This document shows positions 46,201 to 53,467 of a stretch of DNA of 64,000 nt, piece after piece. Position numbers and translations under genes: made by a program. The stretch is from Methylosinus trichosporium OB3b (lineage in GTDB: Bacteria > Pseudomonadota > Alphaproteobacteria > Rhizobiales > Beijerinckiaceae). The first letter of the stretch is position 1; every line of letters begins with the position of its first letter. The DNA is taken from contig NZ_CP023737.1 of NCBI RefSeq assembly GCF_002752655.1, positions 2,380,001 to 2,444,000 of the forward strand, read 5' to 3'. The notes beneath the pieces are model-generated. The model worked only from the letters and a program-made list of their open reading frames with translations. It was not told the DNA's origin and ran no database searches.

Positions 46201-46346
46201 TCTCGACGCTGCTGTCGCTGATCTTCGTGCCGGCGGTGTTCATGATGGTGTCGACCTTCGGCGACAAGCTGCGCGGATTCGGGCCGTGGAAGGCGCGTCT
46301 CGCCGAGCGCGCCGACGCGGATGCCTCAGTGACGCCGTCGGAATGA
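43251..46346 (+). CDS. RND-superfamily efflux permease
   Basis: 1,031 residues, the length of AcrB-type pumps. Twelve spans with two large periplasmic loops. It starts SFNISALAIRRPLPSIVFSI and LQLPITRLPNADIPMISVVV. The proton-relay aspartates are in LSTGILVDDSIVEIENIV of span 4, and the span-10 lysine in MGIVTKNAIMLVDFALES. It expels lipophilic compounds (class not predictable) with the adaptor at 41163. No TolC-type outer-membrane factor is encoded nearby. Confidence 0.93.
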   Translation: MSFNISALAIRRPLPSIVFSIILLFLGWTSFLQLPITRLPNADIPMISVVVSQFGAAPAEIEAQVTKTIEDGVSGVEGVRHISSSITDGLSVTTIIFRLETNTDKALNDVKDAVARVRFNLPRNIEEPLVQRVDVVGLPIVTYAASAPGKSPEEVSWFMENTVKRSLQDVKGVAQIEIIGGVSREILVSLDADRLQAFGLSAVDVSQRLYVTNVTVTGGRAEIGGRDQAIRTIASAKTLEEFAGLMIALPTGGEVRLQDLGTITDTIAERRTFARLDGRPVVAVGVKRANGASDVDVASAVEKRVEGLRAKYPDYDLQLIDTSVEVTRGNYDAAIHTLFEGAILAVVIVLLFLRDLRATVIVAISLPLSIFPAFWVMDALGFSLNLVSFLAITLSTGILVDDSIVEIENIVRHIRMGKTALRAASDAADEIGLAVIAISLTIVAIFAPASFMPGIAGQFFKQFGVTVAVQVLFSLLAARLVTPMLAAYLLKPHQAEEKPPGAILRAYEKLVAFSVHHYKLTVLVGLLFFAASILSISLLSKGFLPAQDSARSVMMVELPPGSQISDTEKTTEEIVAIIHELPEVRNVFVDGGRISNGPMEARRATLIVNYTGKSERQITQRDLEQEIGRRLRKAPDIRYYFVDENGLRAISLVAHGAEPRRVATVANELARQMRRLPGVDNVIADTTLDRPELLIHPHLDLATRLGVTPEKLAETIRVATIGDVGPALAKFVDGDRLIPVRVQLEDRARSNKNVLGQLRVPMGQSGGSVPLSAVADLQFTQGPTNITRYDRNRQATVEADLVGSAALGDVLEAIEQLPVKKSLPPGVTVGESGDAESLNELSDGFAQVLGAGLLMVYAVLVLLFGSFLQPVTILFSLPLSIGGAVFGLMMVGKTLTVPVWIGILMLMGIVTKNAIMLVDFALESVWAGVPKDEAIIDAGRKRARPIVMTTIAMIAGMMPSALAFGIGGEFRSPMAIAVIGGLIFSTLLSLIFVPAVFMMVSTFGDKLRGFGPWKARLAERADADASVTPSE

Positions 46347-46455
46347 CGGCGCTCGCGCCTCGACAGGGATTTGCGCGCAAACCCTCCGCTCGGCCTTGAA
46401 ATCCATCGCCCGCACGGCTAAAGAAGCGGCGCTACGGTCGGTTTCGCGCCGATCC

Positions 46456-46531
46456 GCCGCAATAGCTCAGCTGGTAGAGCACATCATTCGTAATGATGGG
46501 GTCGGGGGTTCGAATCCCTCTTGCGGCACCA
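46456..46531 (+). tRNA. tRNA-Thr (CGT anticodon), integration target
   Basis: Acceptor GCCGCAA/TTGCGGC, D-arm AGCTCAGCTGGTAGAGC, anticodon stem CATCA/TGATG with loop TTCGTAA, so anticodon CGT (codon ACG). T-arm GGGGG-TTCGAAT-CCCTC, discriminator A, encoded CCA. The integrase gene follows within 190 bp. Confidence 0.95.
46509..46531. other. Left attachment site (3' end of tRNA-Thr)
   Basis: The T-loop to CCA segment of tRNA-Thr (TTCGAATCCCTCTTGCG then GCACCA) recurs imperfectly at 55229-55250 (TTCGACGCCCTCTTGCG then CACCA). This is the usual crossover segment of P4-type integrases, so it is read as attL. Confidence 0.7.
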
Positions 46532-46558
46532 CTAGCCCTCTTTCGAAGAATTCCGAAG

Positions 46559-46589
46559 TAGCCCGAGGCAGTCCAGCCCGGGCTATTTT
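46559..46589 (+). terminator. Rho-independent terminator after tRNA-Thr
   Basis: TAGCCCG ... CGGGCTA stem with a 13-base loop followed by TTTT, 28 bp after the tRNA. Confidence 0.75.
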
Positions 46590-46669
46590 GCTATTGAAAC
46601 ATCAGCACCTTAATCATGCTTCTCGGAAGCCTTCGGTTCCGGCAAGGTCCGGTTGAAGCCGAAACATTT

Positions 46670-46718
46670 GGGGGTAAAATCAGGGGTATTCGCCGATACC
46701 CCTTTGCGAGATACCCCC
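46670..46718. promoter_or_regulatory. Nested inverted repeats just before the integrase start
   Basis: An outer pair GGGGGTA/TACCCCC (46670-46676 and 46712-46718) encloses a perfect inner pair AGGGGTAT, 6 bases, ATACCCCT (46682-46703). The last arm touches the GTG start. ATTTGGGGGTA also occurs at the right end (about 55151-55161). These could be arm-type integrase sites or an autoregulatory operator/RNA stem covering the integrase start. Confidence 0.6.
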
Positions 46719-47918
46719 GTGTCCCTGACCGATTCCAGCGTCAAGAACAGCAAGCCGCAAGAACGCCCCTACAAGCTGGCGGACGGCCAGGGCTTGCACT
46801 TGCTCGTCAATCCCAACGGCTCCCGCCTCTGGCGCCTCAAATACCGCGTCGGGGGTAAGGAGAAGCTGCTCTCGATCGGGCGATACCCCGAGGTCAGCAT
46901 CAAGATGGCGCGCGAGGCGCGCGACGACGCGAGGGGGCTTCTCGCCGCCGGAGTCGACCCTTCGCAGGCGAAGCAGCAACCCAAGCGCGCGGCCGTCGAA
47001 GCGGTGCGCGACACCTTCGCCGCGCTCGCCGATGAGTATGTCGCGAAGCTGAAACGCGAAAGCCGAGCGCCGACCACGCTCGGCAAGGTCGAATGGCTTC
47101 TCGGCCTCGCCAAGGACGCGATCGGCGAGCGGCCGATTCGGGAGGTCACCGCCGCCGAGGTTCTGACGGTCCTGCGTAAGGCCGAGGCCCGCGGCGTCCA
47201 CGAGACGGCGAATCGCCTGCGATCGACAATAGGCGCCGTGTTCCGATACGCCATTGCCTCGGCCCGGGCCGAGAACGACCCTACGGGAGCGCTGAAGGGC
47301 GCTCTCACCCGCCCCGTGGTGACGGCTCGGCCCGCCATCACAGAAAGGAAGGCCCTGGGCGGGCTTCTGCGGGCCGTGGACGGCTTCGACGGCCAACTCA
47401 CCACACGAGAGGCGCTGAAGCTCCTGGCGCTCCTGGCGCCACGCCCTGGCGAGCTGCGGCTCGCCCGCTGGCCCGAGTTCGACCTCGAGGCGGCTGTGTG
47501 GACGATTCCGGCCGAGCGGACGAAGATGCGCCGCGAGCATCGCGCTCCCCTGCCTCGGCAGGCCGTCGACATTCTGCGCCGGCTTCGCACGCTCACCGGC
47601 GGCGGCGCGCTGGTCTTTCCGTCGGTCCGCAGCGCCGCCCGGCCGATCAGCGAGAACACGCTCAATGCCGCCCTGAGACGCATGGGCTATGCCTGCGATC
47701 AGGTGACCTCGCACGGCTTTCGCGCGACGTTCTCCACAATCGCTAACGAGTCCGGGAAGTGGAACGCCGACGCGATCGAACGCGCGCTCGCACATGTCGA
47801 GAATGACGGCGTTCGCCGCGCCTATCATCGCGCCGAATATTGGGAAGAGCGCGTCACGATGGCGCAATGGTGGGCGGACTTGCTCGATGAATTGCGCGTT
47901 GCGGAGACGCGCGAATGA
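46719..47918 (+). CDS. int: P4-type tyrosine site-specific integrase
   Basis: 399 residues from the GTG at 46719. The N-terminal arm-binding DUF4102 domain has LTDSSVKNSKPQERPYKLAD, GQGLHLLVNPNGSRLWRLKY and LLSIGRYPEVSIKMAREAR. A SAM-like core-binding domain (about 105-185) follows, then the catalytic domain. Catalytic residues: Arg in LLALLAPRPGELRLARWPE, Lys in PAERTKMRREHR, H-x-x-R in TSHGFRATFSTIANES, His in ERALAHVEND and Tyr in YHRAEYWEERV or just after. It should recombine at the tRNA-Thr end. A TTG at 46653 would read through the inverted repeats and is less likely. Confidence 0.93.
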   Translation: MSLTDSSVKNSKPQERPYKLADGQGLHLLVNPNGSRLWRLKYRVGGKEKLLSIGRYPEVSIKMAREARDDARGLLAAGVDPSQAKQQPKRAAVEAVRDTFAALADEYVAKLKRESRAPTTLGKVEWLLGLAKDAIGERPIREVTAAEVLTVLRKAEARGVHETANRLRSTIGAVFRYAIASARAENDPTGALKGALTRPVVTARPAITERKALGGLLRAVDGFDGQLTTREALKLLALLAPRPGELRLARWPEFDLEAAVWTIPAERTKMRREHRAPLPRQAVDILRRLRTLTGGGALVFPSVRSAARPISENTLNAALRRMGYACDQVTSHGFRATFSTIANESGKWNADAIERALAHVENDGVRRAYHRAEYWEERVTMAQWWADLLDELRVAETRE

Positions 47919-48844
47919 GCGCCACGCTCGACGAATTCCTCTATCGAATTTCGTGCATGTATTTTCTTCCGTGCCAAGATCGCGAAAAGCCGGATCGCGC
48001 TTGGCTCGACGGGTTGTTTAGAAAACACCCACCCACGATGTTCGACGACGAAGAGGACATTGCCCGATTGCGCTATGTCCTATGCTGCATTTCGCGAGGG
48101 GCATTGATCGGCAGTGTGGGGAGTCGGCCCACGGCCAAGCAACGCAAGGAAGTGTCGAAATGCGTCGCGGCCGTCGACAGTGCTTACAAACAACTGCGGA
48201 ACGCCATCGAAGAGGTTCCTTTTGGATTTCGCCCGCGCGTGGAATGTCGGCGCGATCCGCAGCTCGACGCGGTCGATGAATGGCTTGCTCGCCAGGGGGA
48301 GAGAGCACGCGGGCGAGGAAATGCGAAAGACCACTGGTGGGACTCTCACTTCACGACTTTGCTCGGCTTCTATGACTTCGCATATGGCCTCCACTGGCGG
48401 ATGCCGGCGAGATGCCGCGCGGGCAACGCGCGCCCCAACGAAATCATTGGCGCCAGAACAGCCCCTGCAACTTTCATTCGTGCATATCTGACAGCCGTTA
48501 AGAGCCTCTTGCAGTCGTGCGACTTCATTCCAGAAAAGGAACGCGCGGCGCTCAATAGCCGATGGTTCGTCCCTACGATCGCGGCTTTGACGAGCAAGAT
48601 GGCGACGCTTCGACGCGGCCACCTCGAATGCACATTATGGGAGCCCGTCAAGAGCTTGGGCCCGACCGAAATCCACACTTTACCCGACAAGCCGTCGCGG
48701 GACGCGAGAAGCGCTAAGAGTTCAAAAACGTCTCGACGACCTCGCATTGCGTCCGAGGATCAGCCGCGCGTCGTTTCCGTCGCTCAGAAAATTTGGCTTG
48801 AAGCCGGGGGAACGATTCCAGTGGCAGTCAATCGCGTTGAATGA
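47915..48844 (+). CDS. Unrecognised element-encoded protein
   Basis: 309 residues, ATG overlapping the integrase stop by 4 bp, so translationally coupled. No family recognised and no signal peptide. Noteworthy stretches: CCISRGALIGSVGSRPTAKQ, DHWWDSHFTTLLGFYDFAYG (aromatic) and a basic Ser/Lys/Arg linker (DARSAKSSKTSRRPRI) before the C-terminus. Less GC-biased codon use than host genes. Coupling to the integrase suggests a role in mobility or a cargo that is turned on together with it. Confidence 0.6.
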   Translation: MSATLDEFLYRISCMYFLPCQDREKPDRAWLDGLFRKHPPTMFDDEEDIARLRYVLCCISRGALIGSVGSRPTAKQRKEVSKCVAAVDSAYKQLRNAIEEVPFGFRPRVECRRDPQLDAVDEWLARQGERARGRGNAKDHWWDSHFTTLLGFYDFAYGLHWRMPARCRAGNARPNEIIGARTAPATFIRAYLTAVKSLLQSCDFIPEKERAALNSRWFVPTIAALTSKMATLRRGHLECTLWEPVKSLGPTEIHTLPDKPSRDARSAKSSKTSRRPRIASEDQPRVVSVAQKIWLEAGGTIPVAVNRVE

Positions 48845-48938
48845 CTCTGGTTTGGACTATTCAACCCGATTGATCCTCGGCAGTTCTTGGACTTTGATAT
48901 ACGTGTTGAGGTTTTCTTAGACGCCTGTGGAGGTAACA

Positions 48939-49262
48939 ATGACAAGCCCGATCGCGATCGAACGCGCAACGCGCCCCTGGGAAGCCATCGCCCCGACGTT
49001 GCCGCTGATGCGGCTCCCGGAAGTGTGCGACGCGACGGCGCTACCGCCGTCGTCGGTTTACGACGCCATCGCAGCCGGCGAGTTCCCGCCCCCCGTCAAA
49101 ATCAGCAAGCGCGCCGTCGCATGGCCGCGAGCGTATATTGATGCGTGGTTGCAGTGGCGAGTGGAAGCTGTCGCCGCGCCGGCACGTGCGGCTCCCGTGA
49201 CGAAGGAATCTCGCCCCGTGGGGCGAGGGAAGACGCGCGATCGGCGCGCGAGTGTAGTATGA
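48939..49262 (+). CDS. AlpA-like helix-turn-helix regulator
   Basis: 107 residues. The central 60 residues are of the AlpA/MerR-like DNA-binding type: LMRLPEVCDATALPPSSVYD, AIAAGEFPPPVKISKRAVAW and PRAYIDAWLQWRVE. AlpA-type proteins are small regulators and excision factors of P4-like elements. A basic tail follows (KESRPVGRGKTRDRR). Strong ribosome site TGGAGGTAAC. This is the probable transcriptional switch or excisionase of the element. Confidence 0.85.
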   Translation: MTSPIAIERATRPWEAIAPTLPLMRLPEVCDATALPPSSVYDAIAAGEFPPPVKISKRAVAWPRAYIDAWLQWRVEAVAAPARAAPVTKESRPVGRGKTRDRRASVV

Positions 49263-49277
49263 GCGTAGGAGTCCTAC

Positions 49278-50024
49278 ATGAGCACGAATGCATTTTACGC
49301 CGCTCTCGGCGAGAGGTTCAAGGTTTTGGATGCCGCATATATGAACCGGCACCGCGAGCCTTACGACGACGAGCAGCCCCTACGTATGCATTATCGGGCA
49401 GTCTACGATGGCCTGTCGCGATACTGGCGCATGCACTACCCCGATGCGGGCGAGGCGATAGAGGTGCTCGCCCGCATGCTCGCTCACGTCTTCCAGGAGG
49501 CGGCGACGCCGATCGGCGACGATAACGTGGCATACGACGCCGTAGCGGGCGCCGCGGCCGACAATCTCCGCCGGCTCGACCCCAGTGCGACGCGCGTCAT
49601 CGAATCAATGCGGCAGCATGTCGGCGGCGCTGCGCTAGTCGCCATTATCGCGAGTCTGCGCGAGGCAATTCGCCGCTACCCGCCCGGACCCGTCAAAGCA
49701 CTAGCCAAGTGCGGGCGTGACGGGAGTCCGAGAATTCGGCGAGACTGCCATCACAATCGTGACCACGCGAGGCAAGGACGGATTCGACGTGGCGCTCGTT
49801 CCCGCGCCAACATGGTCTGCCGAATATCGCGTTGGTCCTCTCATCACGTCGGCGTATGTCGATCGGCCGTCGCGACGGAAAGCGCTCGCGCCGCCGAGAC
49901 GCGATTGAAACTCTCCGAAAATGCGAACGGCGAGCGCGACGCCCGCCGTTCGGAAATTCCCAAAAGCTGTGAAGTTTCTTTCCGCCCGAGGCGTTCGGCG
50001 AAAACGCCCGGCGGCCCTGCGTAG
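49278..50024 (+). CDS. Unrecognised protein; 3' part of the frame doubtful
   Basis: 248 residues as read. The first 145 look like a genuine helical protein (MSTNAFYAALGERFKVLDAA, HYRAVYDGLSRYWRMHYPDA, LREAIRRYPPGPVKALAK). From about 49706 the text turns into Arg/His/Ser-rich composition typical of a wrong frame, while a plausible protein starts in another frame at 49717. Either the gene has a frameshift near 49700 and originally ended elsewhere, or it truly runs on and overlaps its neighbour. Function unknown. Confidence 0.5.
   Translation: MSTNAFYAALGERFKVLDAAYMNRHREPYDDEQPLRMHYRAVYDGLSRYWRMHYPDAGEAIEVLARMLAHVFQEAATPIGDDNVAYDAVAGAAADNLRRLDPSATRVIESMRQHVGGAALVAIIASLREAIRRYPPGPVKALAKCGRDGSPRIRRDCHHNRDHARQGRIRRGARSRANMVCRISRWSSHHVGVCRSAVATESARAAETRLKLSENANGERDARRSEIPKSCEVSFRPRRSAKTPGGPA
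49717..49908 (+). CDS. Possible small protein overlapping the previous frame
   Basis: 63 residues from a GTG: TGVREFGETAITIVTTRGKD, then VALVPAPTWSAEYRVGPLIT and a basic tail. The amino-acid balance is more natural than that of the overlapping frame. There is a stop codon 15 bases before the GTG, so simple fusion with the preceding gene would need a frameshift. No family recognised. Confidence 0.4.
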   Translation: MTGVREFGETAITIVTTRGKDGFDVALVPAPTWSAEYRVGPLITSAYVDRPSRRKALAPPRRD

Positions 50025-50079
50025 CGAGTAACCGCGTTCCTGAACCTTCCCGGAAACCGCTCGACAACGCGAGGCGAAT

Positions 50080-52758
50080 ATGCCCGAATTAGAGAATCTC
50101 GACAACCGGCTTTGCGACGCTTGGCCCGACGAAATCGGATATTCGATCGGCGACTCTCATGAACGCAGGCGAATGAGGCAACTGACGCGTGCGAGCGCTG
50201 ATCTCCTTCGCCACATCACAACGCACAAAATCAGCGATACCAAATATGTCACGGTGTGGTCGAATATTATATTCGAGAACGGCCGGCGGCTCGGCGAGCA
50301 CGCTGTAAGCGCACACACGATCGTTTTGGATGTCGACAACGGGACACCTCTTCGTCGCATCCTGTTCACGCTCGACATTGCCGGCTATGCCGCTGCCGTG
50401 GTCACCTCTTACAATCACATGACAACAGAGACGACGATTTCCGAAGGAACATGGCGCAAATGGCATGAGGCGCATCCTCACGCCGACGAAGAGGAATTTA
50501 CCCGCTCGCTCGACAAGCGATTCGTTGAAAGCGTTTGGCGTGGCTCGCGCATCAAGCGAGGAAAGGACGGCGGGCCGCTCGTGAACGGTAAGGGCGAGGT
50601 CACGATCGAACACGGTCCTTGCGCGAAGCTTCGCATTATCATCCCGCTTCGCGAGCGGCTGCATTTCGTCGATCTGGGCGACAAGCAAGAGCGAGCGAAA
50701 CTTTGGGCGGGACTCCACGGGGTTGTCGCCGGCAAGCTTCGCGTCGTCTCGGATGACAATGCGAGGGTCTTGTCGCAGGTCTTTTTCGATCCGCGGTGCC
50801 CGGCAAGCCGAGAACGCGATACGCGCGTCGAATTTCTCGACGGCGAGCCTTTCGACTGGCGCGCCGCATTGCCGAAAGCGCGCGAGATCGCAGGCCGCGA
50901 CGCGCGGGGCGCTGACGACGATCCGAAGCGCGGGCAATCTGCGGCGCTCACGCCGATCTTTACCGATCCACGATACGACAAAAGCAAAGTCGTGTGGAGC
51001 GCGCTCGAGGCGATCGGCAATAAGGGCATTGAGCGCAAGCCGTGGATCAAGATCGGTGCGGCGCTTTACGTCGAGTTCGGCGGCTCGGCGGAAGGCGAGG
51101 AGTTATTCGAGGATTGGACGGCCCTTCGCGAAGAAGGGAACGTCAAGCCTGAAAAAGACGCGGCTTCCTGGCGCAATTTCCGAGGCGATCGGCCGGGCGG
51201 CTCGACGGGGAAGACGATTCGCGACCTCGCCTATAAGGCGGGGTGGAGTCCTGACGCGGCGGGCTTTCTTGATTATGAGTGGAGTGACGGCTGGACGGAC
51301 AAGCCGGATATCGTTTTCGAGGACGAACGCTTCAAAGCCGCGCTCGCTGTCATCCCGTCCTGTCGCGCGCTCGCCGACGAAGGCGACGAAGGGGACGCGG
51401 TTGCGCCGAACGCAGTTGCAGAGCTTGGCTTCTCTGGCGCGGGCGGCGACCTCTATAATGGCAGCACGTTCGCGAACCTCTATCGCGATCGGCTCTTGTT
51501 CATTCACGAAAGCGGCGACGTGCTGCGCTTCGACTGTGAAGGCGGATGGCTCGCGGCGGCGCCGGGAACAGCCGAGCGCGCGGCGAAGGCTGTCGCCGGC
51601 ATTCTCAAAGATCAGGCAACCGAGGCGGCGCACTATCAGCACTTGAAAAAGCTCTGCGACGCGAGAGCGCAGCACGCCATGATTGAAATGGCGCGAAGCG
51701 AGCCGGGCATGACGCGCAGCCTTGCCGATTTCGACGATAATCCGATGATGCTCGGCGTTGCGAATGGCGTTCTCGACCTTCGCTCCGGCCGGCTCTTGCC
51801 GATGTCGCCCGACGTGCTTGTGAGCAAGCGCTGCAACGTCGCCTTCGATCCCGATGCAGAATGCCCGTCCTTCATACGCTTCCTCGTGGAAGTTCAGCCC
51901 GACGATGAGATACGCGCCTGCGTGAAGCGGTTCGTCGGCTATTGCCTCACCGGGGACGTCAGCGAGCAAGTGTTCGCGTTCTTTCACGGCGGCGGGAATA
52001 ACGGCAAGTCCGCTTTCATTGAACTCTTGGCGTGGCTTCTCGGCGACTACGCACTGAAAATTCCGACCGAAATGCTCATGCAGCATCAGCGCAATCCACA
52101 GGGTCCGAGCCCCGATATCGTCGCACTGAAAGGGCGCCGGCTCATTTACGCGAATGAGACAGAGGAAGGGCGGCGGCTCGCCGACGCTCGCGTGAAAGAC
52201 CTCACCGGCGGCGACACTTTGACAGGGCGAGCGCCGCACGCCATGGCGGCGATTTGCTTCCGCCCTTCTCATAAGCTCGTCATCGTCGGCAACCACAAGC
52301 CAGCGATTTCCGACACATCCAGCGGAATGTGGCGTCGCGTCGCGCTTGTTCCGTGGACGAAAACCGTTCCGCCGGAGAAGCGCGACAGGCACTTGGTCCA
52401 GAAGCTCATGCGCGAGGGAAGCGGCGTTTTGAATTGGGCGCTCGACGGGCTACGGGATTGGCGAGAACACGGCTTGATGATTCCAGACGCGATCAAGGAC
52501 GCGACTGCTTCCTATCGCGAGGATGAAGACATTCTCGGGGATTGGCTCGATGACGAATGCGAAAGCGGACGCGGGCTATTCGAAAAGAAGATTCACGCCT
52601 ACGCCAGCTACCGCGAGTGGGCGGAGAGCAATGGGAATAGGCCCCTCGCGAACAAGACCTTCACGCGCCGACTAACGGAACGCGGCTTCCCGCTCGGCCG
52701 AGATAGACGCACATTCCAAGGATTCGCTCTGACGGACTGGCGCTCCCGCCGTCGATGA
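50080..52758 (+). CDS. P4/D5-type primase-helicase
   Basis: 892 residues. N-terminal part (1-280) contains AHTIVLDVDNGTPLRRILFT, whose DVD could be the metal-binding motif of an archaeo-eukaryotic-type primase. Next is a PriCT-like module (KVVWSALEAIGNKGIERKPW, GGSAEGEELFEDW). Then a D5_N-type region and an SF3 helicase: Walker A GGGNNGKS at 637-644, sensor-like FRPSHKLVIVGNHKPAISDT with the Asn-His-x-Pro typical of the family, and arginine-finger region MWRRVALVPW. It should unwind and prime element DNA at its own origin, which probably lies directly downstream. Confidence 0.92.
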   Translation: MPELENLDNRLCDAWPDEIGYSIGDSHERRRMRQLTRASADLLRHITTHKISDTKYVTVWSNIIFENGRRLGEHAVSAHTIVLDVDNGTPLRRILFTLDIAGYAAAVVTSYNHMTTETTISEGTWRKWHEAHPHADEEEFTRSLDKRFVESVWRGSRIKRGKDGGPLVNGKGEVTIEHGPCAKLRIIIPLRERLHFVDLGDKQERAKLWAGLHGVVAGKLRVVSDDNARVLSQVFFDPRCPASRERDTRVEFLDGEPFDWRAALPKAREIAGRDARGADDDPKRGQSAALTPIFTDPRYDKSKVVWSALEAIGNKGIERKPWIKIGAALYVEFGGSAEGEELFEDWTALREEGNVKPEKDAASWRNFRGDRPGGSTGKTIRDLAYKAGWSPDAAGFLDYEWSDGWTDKPDIVFEDERFKAALAVIPSCRALADEGDEGDAVAPNAVAELGFSGAGGDLYNGSTFANLYRDRLLFIHESGDVLRFDCEGGWLAAAPGTAERAAKAVAGILKDQATEAAHYQHLKKLCDARAQHAMIEMARSEPGMTRSLADFDDNPMMLGVANGVLDLRSGRLLPMSPDVLVSKRCNVAFDPDAECPSFIRFLVEVQPDDEIRACVKRFVGYCLTGDVSEQVFAFFHGGGNNGKSAFIELLAWLLGDYALKIPTEMLMQHQRNPQGPSPDIVALKGRRLIYANETEEGRRLADARVKDLTGGDTLTGRAPHAMAAICFRPSHKLVIVGNHKPAISDTSSGMWRRVALVPWTKTVPPEKRDRHLVQKLMREGSGVLNWALDGLRDWREHGLMIPDAIKDATASYREDEDILGDWLDDECESGRGLFEKKIHAYASYREWAESNGNRPLANKTFTRRLTERGFPLGRDRRTFQGFALTDWRSRRR

Positions 52759-52808
52759 GCCGCGCCGCGCGCCCCTCCCCCAGTGCTTTGATACCGGAGG
52801 CATCGATA

Positions 52809-52915
52809 GATGCGCGATATGTGCGATTTCAGGGGTAGATTCAGCAAAGTTCCAAAACTCATTTTTCATAGAGAGTTTATTGGAATCACGATCAAAATCG
52901 CACATATCGCGCATC
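52809..52915. repeat. 21-bp perfect inverted repeat in AT-rich DNA, candidate origin
   Basis: Arms 52809-52829 and 52895-52915 are exact inverse copies (core GCGCGATATGTGCGATTT) separated by 65 AT-rich bases. They lie 50 bp after the primase-helicase gene and before the iterons. An AT-rich unwinding region beside iterons and a replicase gene is the classical layout of a replication origin. Confidence 0.6.
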
Positions 52916-52933
52916 GACTCTGTTCGTCGTGTT

Positions 52934-52991
52934 TTGTAGCCCTGTTTTGTAGCCCTCTTGTAGCACTGCGTTGTAGCCCTTTTGTAGCACT
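52934..52991. repeat. Five iterons TTGTAGC(C/A)CT, candidate replication origin
   Basis: Copies start at 52934, 52947, 52958, 52971 and 52982, so spacing alternates 13, 11, 13, 11. The copies read CCCT, CCCT, CACT, CCCT, CACT at their ends. The array is framed by direct repeats CGTCGTGTTT at 52925 and 52994. Spacing near one helical turn implies cooperative binding on one DNA face. Likely site for the primase-helicase or a ribbon-helix-helix protein. Confidence 0.65.
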
Positions 52992-53024
52992 TGCGTCGTG
53001 TTTGAACGTCGGGAGAAAGACGCA

Positions 53025-53378
53025 ATGGCGATTTACCGGCGAATGCTCAAACGTAATGTCGGGAGGGGAACGCAGCGAAATCCCTTCACCGTGCATATGA
53101 ACGTCACCTTAGAAACCGGCCAAATCGACCTCATTCGCGAGATGGCGGGCCGAAACGGATGGAGCGCGGCGAGCGTCATTCGCCGGCTTATCGACGAAGC
53201 GCTGGCGGCGCGCCGAGAAAAGGGAGCGGACAGGCCGAGCCGCCATTCGACCCGTCGAGGGGATGACGCCGCCTTGTTGTCGGACTTCGCGCCACGGCGC
53301 GACGCGAACCGTGCACTCGTGGAAGGAAGCGGTGCGCCCCGCACGCGAGCGACGTCCCGGCGGCGGGACGTCCTTTGA
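53025..53378 (+). CDS. Ribbon-helix-helix-like DNA-binding protein (paralogue 1)
   Basis: 117 residues; the N-terminal 70 are well structured: basic MAIYRRMLKRNVGRGTQRNP, a beta strand (FTVHMNVTLE), then two helices (GQIDLIREMAGRNGWSAASV and IRRLIDEALAARR). Strand-helix-helix with the S-A-A-S-V-I-R-R-L-I-D-E turn is the CopG/MetJ-like pattern. The Arg-rich C-terminal 45 residues may be non-native text from a lost stop. GGGAGAAAG ribosome site. It sits 34 bp after the iterons, consistent with a copy-number or partition-type repressor. Confidence 0.7.
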   Translation: MAIYRRMLKRNVGRGTQRNPFTVHMNVTLETGQIDLIREMAGRNGWSAASVIRRLIDEALAARREKGADRPSRHSTRRGDDAALLSDFAPRRDANRALVEGSGAPRTRATSRRRDVL

Positions 53379-53467
53379 TCGACGACGGCCGATCGGCCAC
53401 CCTGTTGCGTGCATCGTGAAGCGTCATCCGCGCCACTGGCGCGATCACACCATTGGAGAATTGAACG

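Noticed and set aside
52934..52991. Five short direct repeats considered as a CRISPR array
   Set aside because: Repeats are 10 bp and gaps 1-3 bp, far too short for repeats and spacers, and no cas genes are present. Iterons fit better.
52810..53100. Small frames on both strands of the origin-like region (each beginning MRDMCDF)
   Set aside because: The identical starts on opposite strands are a by-product of the 21-bp inverted repeat; there is no ribosome site and no conserved protein.
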